Of a stretch of DNA of 60,696 nucleotides, positions 1 to 8,742 are shown one piece after another. Each line of letters begins with the position of its first letter. Positions within the stretch are counted from its first letter, which is position 1. The notes beneath the pieces were generated by a model, which saw only the letters and a program-made list of their open reading frames with translations, made no database searches and was not told the origin of the DNA. A program made the position numbers and the translations under genes. Source of the DNA: JAUNQW01 sp043424615 (GTDB taxonomy: Bacteria; Bacillota; Bacilli; Lactobacillales; Carnobacteriaceae_A); contig JBHWOX010000041.1 in assembly GCA_043424615.1 (NCBI GenBank), forward strand, positions 1 through 60,696, written 5' to 3'.

Positions 1-363
1 CCTGAACCCCATACTGACTTTATCATGGCTATCACCGCCGAAGAACTGGGGCTCCTTTTTACTTTATTGATTATTTTTGTCTATTTTATTTTGGTTTTAA
101 GACTTTTCGTTTTAGCTGCTCGAGCTAAAAGTTCCTTCAATTCCAACTTTTGTTTGGGAGCTGCTTCTTATTTCTTTATTCAAGGGACGATTAACTTGGG
201 TGGAGTCAGTGGTTTACTACCCATTACTGGTGTGACCTTTCCTTTTGTATCCTTTGGGGGAAGTTCCATCCTAATTTCTTATATTTTAATTGGCCTAGTT
301 TTAAATATTTATCGCAATGAAAAGAGGGGAGGAAGAACAAATGGAAGAAAAAACCAAACGTAG
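1..363 (+). CDS. ftsW: Cell-division glycosyltransferase FtsW, C-terminal end (5' truncated by window edge)
   Basis: The reading frame is open from base 1, so this is the last ~120 residues of a SEDS-family polytopic membrane protein. It begins with PEPHTDFI and continues with AEELG, the conserved FtsW/RodA loop, followed by hydrophobic segments and the VSFGGSS motif before a short basic tail. SEDS proteins polymerise peptidoglycan glycan strands with a partner class B PBP; FtsW does so at the division septum. FtsW rather than RodA is inferred from the neighbour ylbG-rsmD-coaD, which follows ftsW in many Firmicutes. The N-terminal part lies outside the window. The end overlaps ylbG by 23 bases. 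Confidence 0.85.
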   Translation, partial: PEPHTDFIMAITAEELGLLFTLLIIFVYFILVLRLFVLAARAKSSFNSNFCLGAASYFFIQGTINLGGVSGLLPITGVTFPFVSFGGSSILISYILIGLVLNIYRNEKRGGRTNGRKNQT

Positions 364-658
364 TAAATTGTATCTTTGGCTCTATTCTTTCAAATCATTT
401 AATCAATTGAAAAAATATGGTTACATCCATTACTCCTCACGAAAGATGAACTATGTGGTGATGTATGTGGATGAAGATGAGAGGGATGAAAAAATAAAGG
501 AAATCGAAAAATTAAATTTCGTAAGAGAGGTTGATATTTCCCCTCAAGAGACCATCGATATGTCTTTTGAACATGCTTTGGATGATTGGTTAGATCGGCT
601 GAAAGAAAAAAATGAAAATCAACCGATCAATGATGACCGTCAGATGAATGTCTATTAA
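341..658 (+). CDS. ylbG: YlbG family protein (DUF2129)
   Basis: This small cytosolic protein of 105 residues belongs to the YlbG/DUF2129 family, whose function is not established. The family-like part runs from RSKLYLWLYS through the basic-aromatic stretch HYSSRKMNYVVMYV to REVDISP. I chose ATG 341 because a GAGGGGAGG Shine-Dalgarno lies about six bases upstream; an in-frame start at 317 would put that site inside the gene. It overlaps the ftsW end and sits 11 bases before rsmD, so it is probably in the same operon. The acidic C-terminal tail after residue 85 looks disordered. Confidence 0.8.
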   Translation: MEEKTKRSKLYLWLYSFKSFNQLKKYGYIHYSSRKMNYVVMYVDEDERDEKIKEIEKLNFVREVDISPQETIDMSFEHALDDWLDRLKEKNENQPINDDRQMNVY

Positions 659-669
659 GGAGTGGCAAG

Positions 670-1236
670 ATGAGAGTAATTGCAGGAAAATATAAGGGAC
701 GCTTGCTGGATGCCATGGAAGGCCGACAAACTCGTCCCACCTCAGATATGATCAAGGAAAGTATATATAATTTGATTGGCCCCTATTTTGAGGCGGATAC
801 AGCCGTTGATTTATTTTCAGGTTCAGGCAGTTTGGGAATTGAAGCCGTTTCACGCGGAGTCAAAGAGGCCTATTTGATTGATTCAAATCCTGAAGCCATT
901 AATATTATTGAACAAAATGTAGCATCCTTGGATGCTGGTGATGAATGTCATGTGATGAATACCACTGCCCAAGCGGCCTTGGATTATTTTAGTCACCAGC
1001 AAATTAAAATAAATTTACTCCTTTTAGATCCCCCCTATGACATGGATATCATCGAAGAGTTATTGATTGAGGCCTTGGAAAAAGAAGTCTTAAGCCCACG
1101 CGCTTTGGTGGTTTGTGAAAGTTCGAAACGAATAGATTTTGCTGAAGAGATTGGAAGTTTACAGCAAATTAAAAATAGGACCTATGGCAAGACCCGCATC
1201 TGTGTGTATCAAAATACCGAAGAAATAGGTGAATAA
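670..1236 (+). CDS. rsmD: 16S rRNA (guanine(966)-N2)-methyltransferase RsmD
   Basis: A protein of 188 residues, the usual length for RsmD. It opens with MRVIAGKYKGR and the RPTSDMIKE region, then has the SAM-binding FSGSGSLGIEA motif and the catalytic LLLDPPYD motif (NPPY class). The enzyme methylates G966 of 16S rRNA in the 30S subunit using SAM. An AAGGAG site precedes the ATG. It is followed directly by coaD, a pairing conserved in Firmicutes. Confidence 0.93.
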   Translation: MRVIAGKYKGRLLDAMEGRQTRPTSDMIKESIYNLIGPYFEADTAVDLFSGSGSLGIEAVSRGVKEAYLIDSNPEAINIIEQNVASLDAGDECHVMNTTAQAALDYFSHQQIKINLLLLDPPYDMDIIEELLIEALEKEVLSPRALVVCESSKRIDFAEEIGSLQQIKNRTYGKTRICVYQNTEEIGE

Positions 1237-1237
1237 T

Positions 1238-1720
1238 ATGGCTAGGGCTCTTTTTGCTGGGAGTTTTGATCCCTTAACGAATGGGCATTTAGATACTATT
1301 CAGCGGACTGCTCCACTGTTTGACCATTACTATGTCGCCATCGCCACGAATAGCTCTAAAAAAAGTTTGTTGACCTTTGAGGAGAAAAAAGCTTTAATCC
1401 TTGCCGAACTGGAAGAGTATCCTCATCTTTCAGTGATTTCTTTAGAGGAAGATTTAACAGTAAGAAAAGCGAAGGAATTAAGGGTGGACGTATTAATACG
1501 TGGTGTTCGAAACAGTGTCGACTATGAATATGAAGCGGATATCGCCCAGATGAACAAATATTTGGAAGCTGATATTGAAACCTTTTTACTTATTGCTGAC
1601 CCTCGTCTTTCTTACATTTCTTCTTCCTTGATTAAAGAAGTGGCTCAATTTGGGGGAGACATTTCAGAATTTGTACCCCCAAGAGTGGCTCAAGCTCTTC
1701 AAGAAAAATTTAATCAGTAA
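1238..1720 (+). CDS. coaD: Phosphopantetheine adenylyltransferase CoaD
   Basis: This enzyme joins ATP and 4'-phosphopantetheine to make dephospho-CoA, the penultimate step of CoA synthesis. The 160 residues contain the nucleotidyltransferase signature GSFDPLTNGH near the N-terminus, the substrate-binding RGVRNSVDYEYE region and the ISSSLIKE motif near the end. I chose ATG 1238, which has AGGTG about six bases upstream; the GTG nine bases earlier overlaps that site. It starts one base after the rsmD stop, suggesting translational coupling, and a terminator follows. Confidence 0.94.
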   Translation: MARALFAGSFDPLTNGHLDTIQRTAPLFDHYYVAIATNSSKKSLLTFEEKKALILAELEEYPHLSVISLEEDLTVRKAKELRVDVLIRGVRNSVDYEYEADIAQMNKYLEADIETFLLIADPRLSYISSSLIKEVAQFGGDISEFVPPRVAQALQEKFNQ

Positions 1721-1727
1721 AGAGATA

Positions 1728-1756
1728 ACCTGTGATTTTTTGTCACAGGTTTTTTT
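1728..1756 (+). terminator. Rho-independent terminator after coaD
   Basis: The inverted repeat ACCTGTGA / TCACAGGT with a seven-base loop is followed by a run of seven T. It closes the ftsW-ylbG-rsmD-coaD unit. Confidence 0.85.
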
Positions 1757-1821
1757 ATTTTAAAAAGAAAATTTAACGTCCAATGACGTACTTTAAAGTA
1801 GAAAGAATATGAGGTGATGGC

Positions 1822-2511
1822 ATGGATAATATACTGAAAGTTCTCAAAGATAAAATGTGGATATTGCTTTTGCTGCTGCTTGTATTGTTGGGATTTACAC
1901 GTTATGGCCTAGCAAATGGGGCAAAAGAAGAAGTAGAGGATCCCTTGCTTACTTTTGAAGAAGAGCAGTGTCTAGAAATGGTGAATGAAGAAAAGAAAGC
2001 AGACCCGGAGTCGGCTGAAAAACAACACACCCAAAATAATCCGACTCAAGAAATTTATGTGGATATTAAAGGAGCAGTGGAGCAACCCGCTCTCTACTGT
2101 ATGCTTGACCATCAAAGGGTTCAGCATCTGATTGATAAAGCTGGTGGATTGACTGAACATGCTGATTCCCATCGAATTAATTTAGCTTTAGTCCTTCAAG
2201 ATGAGATGGTTGTTTATATTCCTTCCATAGGAGAAGAAGTTGCTGAGCATTTAAAGATGGATATGCAGCTTAGTCCTTCGACTTCTCAGGCAGGGGAGGG
2301 AGACAACCCTGGTGCATTAATTAATATTAATAGTGCGACCAGTAGCGAACTCACCCAATTGAATGGCATCGGTGAAAAGAAAGCCCAAGCCATTATTTCA
2401 TACCGTGAAGAACAGGGACCCTTTGAAAGCATCGAAGAATTAATGGAAGTTTCTGGTATTGGGGAAAAATCTTTTGAACAATTAAAAGATTCCATTACCG
2501 TGGATCCTTAA
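1822..2511 (+). CDS. comEA: Competence protein ComEA, DNA receptor
   Basis: ComEA is the membrane-anchored receptor that binds double-stranded DNA during natural transformation and hands it to the ComEC channel. The 229 residues show a short cytosolic start, one transmembrane segment at about 12-30, an acidic linker, an SLBB domain (about 77-135, EIYVDIKGAV) and a C-terminal helix-hairpin-helix domain (about 166-229) with two GIGEK turns. The domain order is complete. A GAGGTGATGG Shine-Dalgarno precedes the ATG. comEC follows one base after the stop. I did not find a com-box of the TACGAATA type upstream. Confidence 0.92.
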   Translation: MDNILKVLKDKMWILLLLLLVLLGFTRYGLANGAKEEVEDPLLTFEEEQCLEMVNEEKKADPESAEKQHTQNNPTQEIYVDIKGAVEQPALYCMLDHQRVQHLIDKAGGLTEHADSHRINLALVLQDEMVVYIPSIGEEVAEHLKMDMQLSPSTSQAGEGDNPGALININSATSSELTQLNGIGEKKAQAIISYREEQGPFESIEELMEVSGIGEKSFEQLKDSITVDP

Positions 2512-2512
2512 G

Positions 2513-4834
2513 ATGACTGGCCATTTAATATTCCTAGCTTTTTCAGCTCTTATAGCAGTGCTTGCTGTGGTGAGCCGCTTCCATTATATTTCCATTCTTT
2601 TCATGCTTGTCTATTTGCTTCGCTTAATTTGTTTGAAAAAAAGAGACATCTTAAAATGGTCACTGCTAATCTTTGCTCTGATGACGATGTTGACTGAACT
2701 AAAACTTCAGGATAAACCGTCAGTTTTATCCTCAGAAGATCAGTTTTTCTTAGTCGATATAAAAATGGATAGCGTGAAAGTTGACGGCGATCTTCTTCAA
2801 TTTTATGGAAAAGAAGGCAGGGGAGAAGACTTGGTCGTCTTTTATCGCTTAACTAGTGAAGAAGAAAAAGAATACTGGCTTAAAGAAGTTCCTGCGAGCC
2901 AGTTGGCTATCAAGGGTCAACTGGAGGAAGGGTCTGGCCATCGAAATTTTTTTGATTTTTCATACCGTTCTTTTTTAAGACAAAAAAATATCCACTGGAT
3001 TCTTCAAGCTGAAGACCTATCTATAAAAGAAAAAGACTGGAAAGTTTGGCGGATGGACCATTGGCGGCAGCAGATTTTTCAATGGATCGACCAATGTTTT
3101 TCTTCACCAGCGGCTCCTTATATCAAAGCCTTGATATTTTCAGATCAGCGTTATTTTGACAAACAGCTCTACCATCAATTTAAACAAATGGGCGTGGTTC
3201 ATCTTTTATCTATCTCGGGCATGCATATCAGTTTTTTTATCAATTTATTTAGATATTTTCTTTTAAGAGCAGGATTAACAAAGGAAAAAATTCCTCCTAT
3301 TTTAATTATGACTTTGACCCTTTATGGCTGTTTATGTGGTTGGGGAATCAGCATATTTCGTGCCATTTGCCAGCACAATTTAAGGTCATTGAAGCACATG
3401 TGTGCCTGGCCACTCACCTCTTTCGACATCTGGTCGTTCACTCTTGTAGCGGCCTTACTTATCCAACCGCTGAGTATTCTGCAGGTGGGTTTTCAGCTCT
3501 CGTATCTCTTGAGTTTCTCCTTGATTTTTTACCAACACCTTCCTTTGACCACATATTTGAATAGTTGGCAAACCGAACTTTTTTTAAGCCTGTATGCGGC
3601 TGTTTGGTCTTTACCTGTCCTTATCTACCACCATCATTCTTTTTCTATTTTATCTGTTTTCTTTAACTTGTTAATGATTCCAATTTTTAGTAAGATTCTC
3701 CTCCCACTTCTTCTACTGTCTTTAACGTTAGCTATTTGCTTTGGTCAATTGTCTGCATTTCACTATCTTGACCAACTTTTAAATATCATCTTAAACAGCT
3801 TTGAAGTTTCCCTCACAATCTTTGAAGATTTCACTCAATGGCAGTGGGTAACAGGTCATGTGCCTTGGTTCTTATTAGCCGCTATCTTTTTATTAACGGT
3901 TCAAATGATGAAAGCATGTGAAACAAGAAAGCAATTTTCTTTGAAAAAAATCGTCTGGCCTACCGTTCTTATTTTAATTATCCTGCTGAGTCAAAGCTTT
4001 CCTTTTTGGACACGTGTCCTAGTGGTTAACGTTGGCCAGGGTGATTGTATTATTGTTCAACAAGCTTTTTGGCAGAGTGATTTTATGATTGATACTGGCG
4101 GACGATTGAAGTTTGAAAAAGAAGAATGGCAAGAAAAAAATCACAAGAAAAGTATGGCAGAAGACCGCTTAATCCCTGCCTTACATTCGCTAGGAATATC
4201 TCATCTAGATTATTTGTTCATTAGCCATGGTGACGCCGATCATTGTGGTGATATGCTAGATTTGATTGATGGTTTTTCAGTTGGACAGGTCCAGATAATG
4301 GATAGCTCTTTAAAACATGAAGGCTTTTTCCAACAAGTCAAACAAGCCTATCAGTCGGGTCAAGATATCCAGCTCATTCCAACTTCAGCTATTCCTTATT
4401 CTTTAGCTGATCACTGGACCATCATTTGGCCCAAGGATGAGTTGGAAGATGTGAATGATGGCTCAATGGTTATTTATGGTAAAATAGCTAATGACTCTTG
4501 GATGTTTACAGGGGATATCAGTCAAAAAGTTGAAAATGAGCTCCTATCAAGCTATCCATCTTTGGATGTGGATATTTTGAAAGTGGGCCATCATGGCAGT
4601 GATACGTCTACGGGAGACCAATGGTTAAAACAGCTTGCGGCTCATACAGCCATTATTTCAGTGGGAGAGAATAATCGTTACCATCATCCCAGTCCAGAAG
4701 TGGTCGACCGCTTAGAACAGTATGGTGTGCGCACCCTACGAACAGATATAGATGGCGCCATTCTTTTTACTTACTATCCCTGGTTATCACAGCCCCACAT
4801 CCAAACGGTAAAAAACTATTATAAAGAGGAATAA
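2513..4834 (+). CDS. comEC: Competence protein ComEC, DNA uptake channel
   Basis: ComEC forms the channel through which single-stranded DNA enters the cell in transformation. The 773 residues are full length: N-terminal membrane segments and an OB-like region, the competence domain with the LLSISGMHISFF motif near residue 235, many further membrane helices, then a C-terminal metallo-beta-lactamase-like domain. That domain shows VNVGQGDC, SHGDADHCGD and GHHGSDTST, which could make it a nuclease for the non-transported strand. The ATG lies one base after the comEA stop and lacks a strong Shine-Dalgarno, so translation is probably coupled. No frameshift is seen, so the pair looks functional. Confidence 0.92.
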   Translation: MTGHLIFLAFSALIAVLAVVSRFHYISILFMLVYLLRLICLKKRDILKWSLLIFALMTMLTELKLQDKPSVLSSEDQFFLVDIKMDSVKVDGDLLQFYGKEGRGEDLVVFYRLTSEEEKEYWLKEVPASQLAIKGQLEEGSGHRNFFDFSYRSFLRQKNIHWILQAEDLSIKEKDWKVWRMDHWRQQIFQWIDQCFSSPAAPYIKALIFSDQRYFDKQLYHQFKQMGVVHLLSISGMHISFFINLFRYFLLRAGLTKEKIPPILIMTLTLYGCLCGWGISIFRAICQHNLRSLKHMCAWPLTSFDIWSFTLVAALLIQPLSILQVGFQLSYLLSFSLIFYQHLPLTTYLNSWQTELFLSLYAAVWSLPVLIYHHHSFSILSVFFNLLMIPIFSKILLPLLLLSLTLAICFGQLSAFHYLDQLLNIILNSFEVSLTIFEDFTQWQWVTGHVPWFLLAAIFLLTVQMMKACETRKQFSLKKIVWPTVLILIILLSQSFPFWTRVLVVNVGQGDCIIVQQAFWQSDFMIDTGGRLKFEKEEWQEKNHKKSMAEDRLIPALHSLGISHLDYLFISHGDADHCGDMLDLIDGFSVGQVQIMDSSLKHEGFFQQVKQAYQSGQDIQLIPTSAIPYSLADHWTIIWPKDELEDVNDGSMVIYGKIANDSWMFTGDISQKVENELLSSYPSLDVDILKVGHHGSDTSTGDQWLKQLAAHTAIISVGENNRYHHPSPEVVDRLEQYGVRTLRTDIDGAILFTYYPWLSQPHIQTVKNYYKEE

Positions 4835-4836
4835 CA

Positions 4837-5868
4837 TTGACTTTCGAAGACCAAATCAAAAAATTAAAAAAAGGCGATATCCCCAAACTGCTTTTAGTCC
4901 AGGGAAATGAGCGCTATCTCAATGAAAAAGTGGAAGCGGCTATCCTTCAAGGAGCTTTTGGGGGTGAGATTGATGAATTTTCTTTTGGTCGTTATGACAT
5001 GGAAGTTCATCCTATCGATGAGGCTCTAGCTGAAGCACAATCCATGCCCTTCTTTTCTGACTATCGCGTGATTTTTATTGAACATCCTTATTTTCTCACT
5101 TCTGAAAGAAATAAAGCGGATGTTGACCATGATTTGGAATGGCTGGAAGAATATATTGAGTCGCCATCCAGCTTTACCAAATTTATTATTTTTGCTTCTT
5201 ATGATTCATTAGATAATCGTAAAAAAATAAATAAAAAACTTAAGAAAAACGCTCAGCTTATTTCGACTCAACCCTTCAGTGCTCAGGATAGCCAAGCTTA
5301 CATCCGCCAACTTATCCAATCGGAAGGCTATCACATGGATGAATCTGCTTATCAGAGTTTTTTAGAATTAACTGACCAAGATTTAAGCCGGATGATGAAT
5401 GAAATCACTAAAATCATGATTTACAAAGGACAAGACCGTCAAATTAGCCAGACTGACGTTGAAAATTTGGTGACTCCTTCCCTTAACCGAGACATTTTCT
5501 CTCTCAACGATGCCATTTTGAAGCAGGAGCTGAAAGAAGCCCTTGATATTTTTCAAGATCTCTTGCTTCAAAAAGAGTCTCCTTTGAAACTTATGTCTAT
5601 TTTGTTAGGTCAATTTCGTTTGCTATTGCAGGTCAAGATTCTAAGAAAAAAAGGCTATCAAGCGGACGATATTAAAGCTTATCTCAACGTTCATCCCTAC
5701 CGAATTAAATTAGCTTTGGCTGCGGAAAAAAATTATTCAAAAAATCATTTAGAAATAGCCATTAAGCAATTAATTGTAGCGGATTTTCAGGTGAAAATGG
5801 GTGGGATGGAAGATAAAAAACGATTTGAACTTTTTATCATTCGCTATTGTGGGCAAAAAATAAATTAA
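4837..5868 (+). CDS. holA: DNA polymerase III subunit delta
   Basis: HolA is the delta subunit of the clamp loader, which opens the beta sliding clamp and loads it on DNA. The 343 residues match the usual length; family features are the start KLLLVQGNERYL and the C-terminal helical collar. The start is TTG at 4837, with AAAGAGGA about seven bases upstream and no better in-frame ATG. It lies two bases after comEC, the common Firmicutes order comEC-holA-rpsT. Confidence 0.9.
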   Translation: MTFEDQIKKLKKGDIPKLLLVQGNERYLNEKVEAAILQGAFGGEIDEFSFGRYDMEVHPIDEALAEAQSMPFFSDYRVIFIEHPYFLTSERNKADVDHDLEWLEEYIESPSSFTKFIIFASYDSLDNRKKINKKLKKNAQLISTQPFSAQDSQAYIRQLIQSEGYHMDESAYQSFLELTDQDLSRMMNEITKIMIYKGQDRQISQTDVENLVTPSLNRDIFSLNDAILKQELKEALDIFQDLLLQKESPLKLMSILLGQFRLLLQVKILRKKGYQADDIKAYLNVHPYRIKLALAAEKNYSKNHLEIAIKQLIVADFQVKMGGMEDKKRFELFIIRYCGQKIN

Positions 5869-5872
5869 ATCA

Positions 5873-5901
5873 TTGATTTTTATTTCAAACTTGCCTATAA
5901 T
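5873..5901 (+). promoter_or_regulatory. Sigma-A promoter of rpsT
   Basis: A -35 box TTGATT (5873-5878), a 17-base spacer and a perfect -10 box TATAAT (5896-5901). The -35 box starts five bases after the holA stop, so rpsT has its own transcript with a leader of roughly 45 bases. Confidence 0.85.
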
Positions 5902-5953
5902 GGTGGGTGTGCAATAAAGGTCATTTATGACTAGATTAAGAGGGGGTAATACA

Positions 5954-6205
5954 ATGCCAAATTTAAAATCTGCTATTAAGCGTGTACGTCAAGCTGATAA
6001 TGCAAACACTAGAAATAAAGCACAAGTGAATTCAGCACGTACAGCAATTAAAAAATTCGAAAAAGCTGTTGAAAACAATGACTCTAATCAAGAGGAATTG
6101 TACCAACAAGCGGTTAAATTAGTTGATAAAGCAAAATCATCTGGTTTAATTCACCAAAACAAAGCTAACCGTATTAAATCTCGTTTAGCTAAATTAAACC
6201 AATAA
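5954..6205 (+). CDS. rpsT: 30S ribosomal protein S20
   Basis: S20 is a primary 16S rRNA-binding protein of the small subunit. The 83 residues begin MPNLKSAIKRVRQ and end in the conserved GLIHQNKANRIKSRL segment. ATG 5954 follows an AGAGGGGG Shine-Dalgarno; the open frame extends upstream to 5927, but that start would precede the ribosome-binding site. It has its own promoter and terminator, so it is monocistronic. Confidence 0.97.
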   Translation: MPNLKSAIKRVRQADNANTRNKAQVNSARTAIKKFEKAVENNDSNQEELYQQAVKLVDKAKSSGLIHQNKANRIKSRLAKLNQ

Positions 6206-6213
6206 TGATTTCC

Positions 6214-6236
6214 ACGGGGGTTCCCCCGTTTTTTTT
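6214..6236 (+). terminator. Rho-independent terminator after rpsT
   Basis: A GC-rich hairpin ACGGGG / CCCCGT with a tight four-base loop, followed by a run of T. Confidence 0.9.
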
Positions 6237-6315
6237 ATTTTAAAGCTTAAAACTAAAGCTTTGGATGGTCATATGGTAAACTAAACAGGCTAATGAAAAT
6301 AGGAGGGGATGAAGC

Positions 6316-8295
6316 GTGACTGATTTTAACTTAGTTTCTGAATACCAGCCGTCCGGTGACCAACCCCAAGCTATAAAAATGCTTTCTGATGGGATTAAAG
6401 ATGGCTTAAAAGAGCAAGTCTTACTTGGAGCGACAGGGACAGGTAAAACCTATACTGTCGCCAATGTTATTGAAGAAGTAAAAAAAACAACCCTGGTCAT
6501 GGCTCACAATAAAACCTTAGCGGGTCAATTATATAGCGAGTTGAAAGAATTCTTTCCTGATAATGCGGTTGAATATTTTGTTTCTTATTATGATTACTAT
6601 CAACCTGAAGCCTATGTTCCCCAAACGGACACCTTTATTGAGAAAGAAGCTTCGATTAATGATGAAATTGATAAGCTCCGACACTCAGCTACGTCAGCTC
6701 TTTTAGAACGGCGAGATGTCATCGTAGTTTCATCTGTTTCTTGCATATACGGTTTAGTCAATCCTGAAGACTATGAGAAAAAAGTGTTGTCCTTAAGAAC
6801 CAATCAAGAAATGGCTCCCGAGGACCTCATGCGTAAATTGGTAGACATGCAGTTCGAACGTAATGACATTGATTTTCAAAGGGGACGTTTTAGAGTAAGG
6901 GGAGACACCATTGAAATTTTCTTGGCCTCACGGGAAAGTGAAGCTGTGAGAGTCGAATTTTTTGGCGATGAAATTGACCGCATTCGTGAGGTGGATGTAC
7001 TAACCGGAGAGGTCACGAATGATCTGACTCATATTCCCATCTTCCCCGCTACCCACTTTGTGACGACCCAAGAACAAACTCGACAAGGGGTCGCCTCCAT
7101 TGAAGCTGAATTAAAAGAGCGATTGAATGAATTGGAAGAGGATAATAAGGTGCTGGAAGCGCAACGCTTGCAACAACGGACCAATTATGACATTGAAATG
7201 CTCATGGAAATGGGTTATTGTCCGGGAATTGAGAACTATTCTCGCCATATGGATGGTCGCCAAGCCGGTGAACCTCCCTATACCCTATTAGATTTCTTCC
7301 CTGATGATTCGCTGTTCATTATTGATGAGTCCCACATGACCATGCCCCAAATTCGCGGGATGTACCATGGTGATGCTGCCCGTAAGGATAAATTGATTGA
7401 CCACGGTTTTCGTCTCCCCTCCGCCCGAGACAACCGTCCTTTACGCTTGCCGGAATTCGAGGATCGGGTCAACCAAATCATCTATATTTCTGCGACTCCA
7501 GGCCCATATGAAATGGAGCGAGCCTCTCAAGTTGCCGAACAAATTATTCGGCCGACGGGATTATTGGATCCCACCATTGATGTTCGCCCCATCGAAGGTC
7601 AAATTGACGATTTGATTAGTGAAATTAATGATCGAGTCGACCGCAATGAGCGCGTTTTCATTACAACCCTCACTAAAAAAATGTCCGAAGACTTGACGGA
7701 CTATCTCAAAGAAGTAGGAATCAAAGTGAAATATCTTCACTCTGATATTAAAACCTTTGAGCGAACGGAAATCATCCGGGACCTTCGCCTAGGGGAGTTT
7801 GATGTTTTGGTAGGAATTAACCTATTAAGAGAAGGGTTGGATGTCCCAGAAGTTTCTCTGGTGACCATTTTGGATGCCGATAAAGAAGGCTTCTTGCGAG
7901 GGGAATCTGCCCTTATCCAAATCATTGGACGAGCGGCTCGTAATGAACATGGTCAGGTCATTATGTATGCGGATCGTATTACCAAATCCATGCGTAGAGC
8001 CATTGATGAAACGGAACGCCGGCGTGAAAAACAAATGGCCTATAATAAGAAACATAATATTACGCCTAAAACCATTAAGAAAAACATTAAAGAATTGGTT
8101 CGTATTTCAACAGAGGTTGAGGACCAACCGACACGTTTTGAAGATTTAGCCAAGGTCACTCAAAGTGAACGAAAAGAGATTGTAGAAACCATGGAATATG
8201 AAATGCAAGTAGCTGCTAAAGATCTTAACTTTGAAAAAGCTACCGAATTACGTGACATGGTTTTTGAAATTAAGGCCGAGTATAATATTAAATAA
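6316..8295 (+). CDS. uvrB: UvrABC system protein B (excinuclease subunit)
   Basis: UvrB verifies DNA damage delivered by UvrA and recruits UvrC for incision in nucleotide excision repair. The 659 residues are typical. Visible are Walker A GATGTGKT near residue 40, the beta-hairpin region with YYDYYQPEAY, the DESH Walker B box, the helicase motif IGRAARN and the C-terminal UVR motif that contacts UvrC. The start is GTG 6316 with AGGAGGGG seven bases upstream. Unusually, it stands between rpsT and rpsO without uvrA next to it. No GAAC-N4-GTTC LexA box is present in the 110 bases upstream. Confidence 0.97.
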   Translation: MTDFNLVSEYQPSGDQPQAIKMLSDGIKDGLKEQVLLGATGTGKTYTVANVIEEVKKTTLVMAHNKTLAGQLYSELKEFFPDNAVEYFVSYYDYYQPEAYVPQTDTFIEKEASINDEIDKLRHSATSALLERRDVIVVSSVSCIYGLVNPEDYEKKVLSLRTNQEMAPEDLMRKLVDMQFERNDIDFQRGRFRVRGDTIEIFLASRESEAVRVEFFGDEIDRIREVDVLTGEVTNDLTHIPIFPATHFVTTQEQTRQGVASIEAELKERLNELEEDNKVLEAQRLQQRTNYDIEMLMEMGYCPGIENYSRHMDGRQAGEPPYTLLDFFPDDSLFIIDESHMTMPQIRGMYHGDAARKDKLIDHGFRLPSARDNRPLRLPEFEDRVNQIIYISATPGPYEMERASQVAEQIIRPTGLLDPTIDVRPIEGQIDDLISEINDRVDRNERVFITTLTKKMSEDLTDYLKEVGIKVKYLHSDIKTFERTEIIRDLRLGEFDVLVGINLLREGLDVPEVSLVTILDADKEGFLRGESALIQIIGRAARNEHGQVIMYADRITKSMRRAIDETERRREKQMAYNKKHNITPKTIKKNIKELVRISTEVEDQPTRFEDLAKVTQSERKEIVETMEYEMQVAAKDLNFEKATELRDMVFEIKAEYNIK

Positions 8296-8298
8296 AAC

Positions 8299-8327
8299 TT
8301 GATTTATTTTATATGATTTAGTATATT
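8299..8327 (+). promoter_or_regulatory. Sigma-A promoter of rpsO
   Basis: -35 TTGATT (8299-8304), 17-base spacer, -10 TATATT (8322-8327), directly after the uvrB stop. It gives a leader of about 90 bases before rpsO. Confidence 0.8.
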
Positions 8328-8333
8328 TAATTT

Positions 8334-8400
8334 CGTGCTAGCGCACAAATGACCGTTACTTGGATATCGAATCACCAACGATATCTCAGTGATCGGAGAC
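8334..8400 (+). promoter_or_regulatory. Structured rpsO leader, probable S15 autoregulatory RNA
   Basis: The leader contains a small hairpin GTGC-TAGC-GCAC (8335-8346). A longer one follows in which ACCG/CGG and ACT/AGT (8352-8360 with 8388-8395) enclose the stem GATATCG / CGATATC (8363-8386). S15 proteins of several bacteria, including Geobacillus, repress their own mRNA by binding such leaders. The structure is read from the sequence; its S15 binding is inference. Confidence 0.5.
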
Positions 8401-8424
8401 TAAAGAAAGGAAAAGGTGAATAAC

Positions 8425-8694
8425 ATGGCAATTTCTAAAGAAAAGAAAGCTCAAATCATTGAAGAATATGCTCAGCATGAAGGGGATACAGGATCTCCAG
8501 AAGTTCAAATTGCTTTATTAACTGCAGATATCAATGAGTTGAACGACCATGCTAAACAGCATCCAAAAGACCACCACTCTTATCGTGGTTTATTCAAAAA
8601 AATTGGACATCGTCGTAATCTATTAGCCTACTTACGTAAAAGCGACTTTTCACGCTATCGTGACTTAATTGAACGCTTAGGTTTACGTCGTTAA
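8425..8694 (+). CDS. rpsO: 30S ribosomal protein S15
   Basis: S15 is a primary binder of the central domain of 16S rRNA. The 89 residues include the signature blocks GDTGSPEVQIA and HRRNLLAYLRK. ATG 8425 follows AAAAGGTG; the earlier in-frame GTG at 8416 is part of that site. It has its own promoter and terminator and precedes pnp, as in many bacteria. Confidence 0.97.
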   Translation: MAISKEKKAQIIEEYAQHEGDTGSPEVQIALLTADINELNDHAKQHPKDHHSYRGLFKKIGHRRNLLAYLRKSDFSRYRDLIERLGLRR

Positions 8695-8702
8695 GATGTT
8701 TG

Positions 8703-8740
8703 AAAGCGAGATTCTATTGAGTCTCGCTTTTTATTTTATT
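8703..8740 (+). terminator. Rho-independent terminator after rpsO
   Basis: The stem AAAGCGAGA / TCTCGCTTT has a ten-base loop and is followed by a T-rich stretch. Some read-through into pnp is likely because no strong separate pnp promoter is visible. Confidence 0.85.
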
Positions 8741-8742
8741 AA

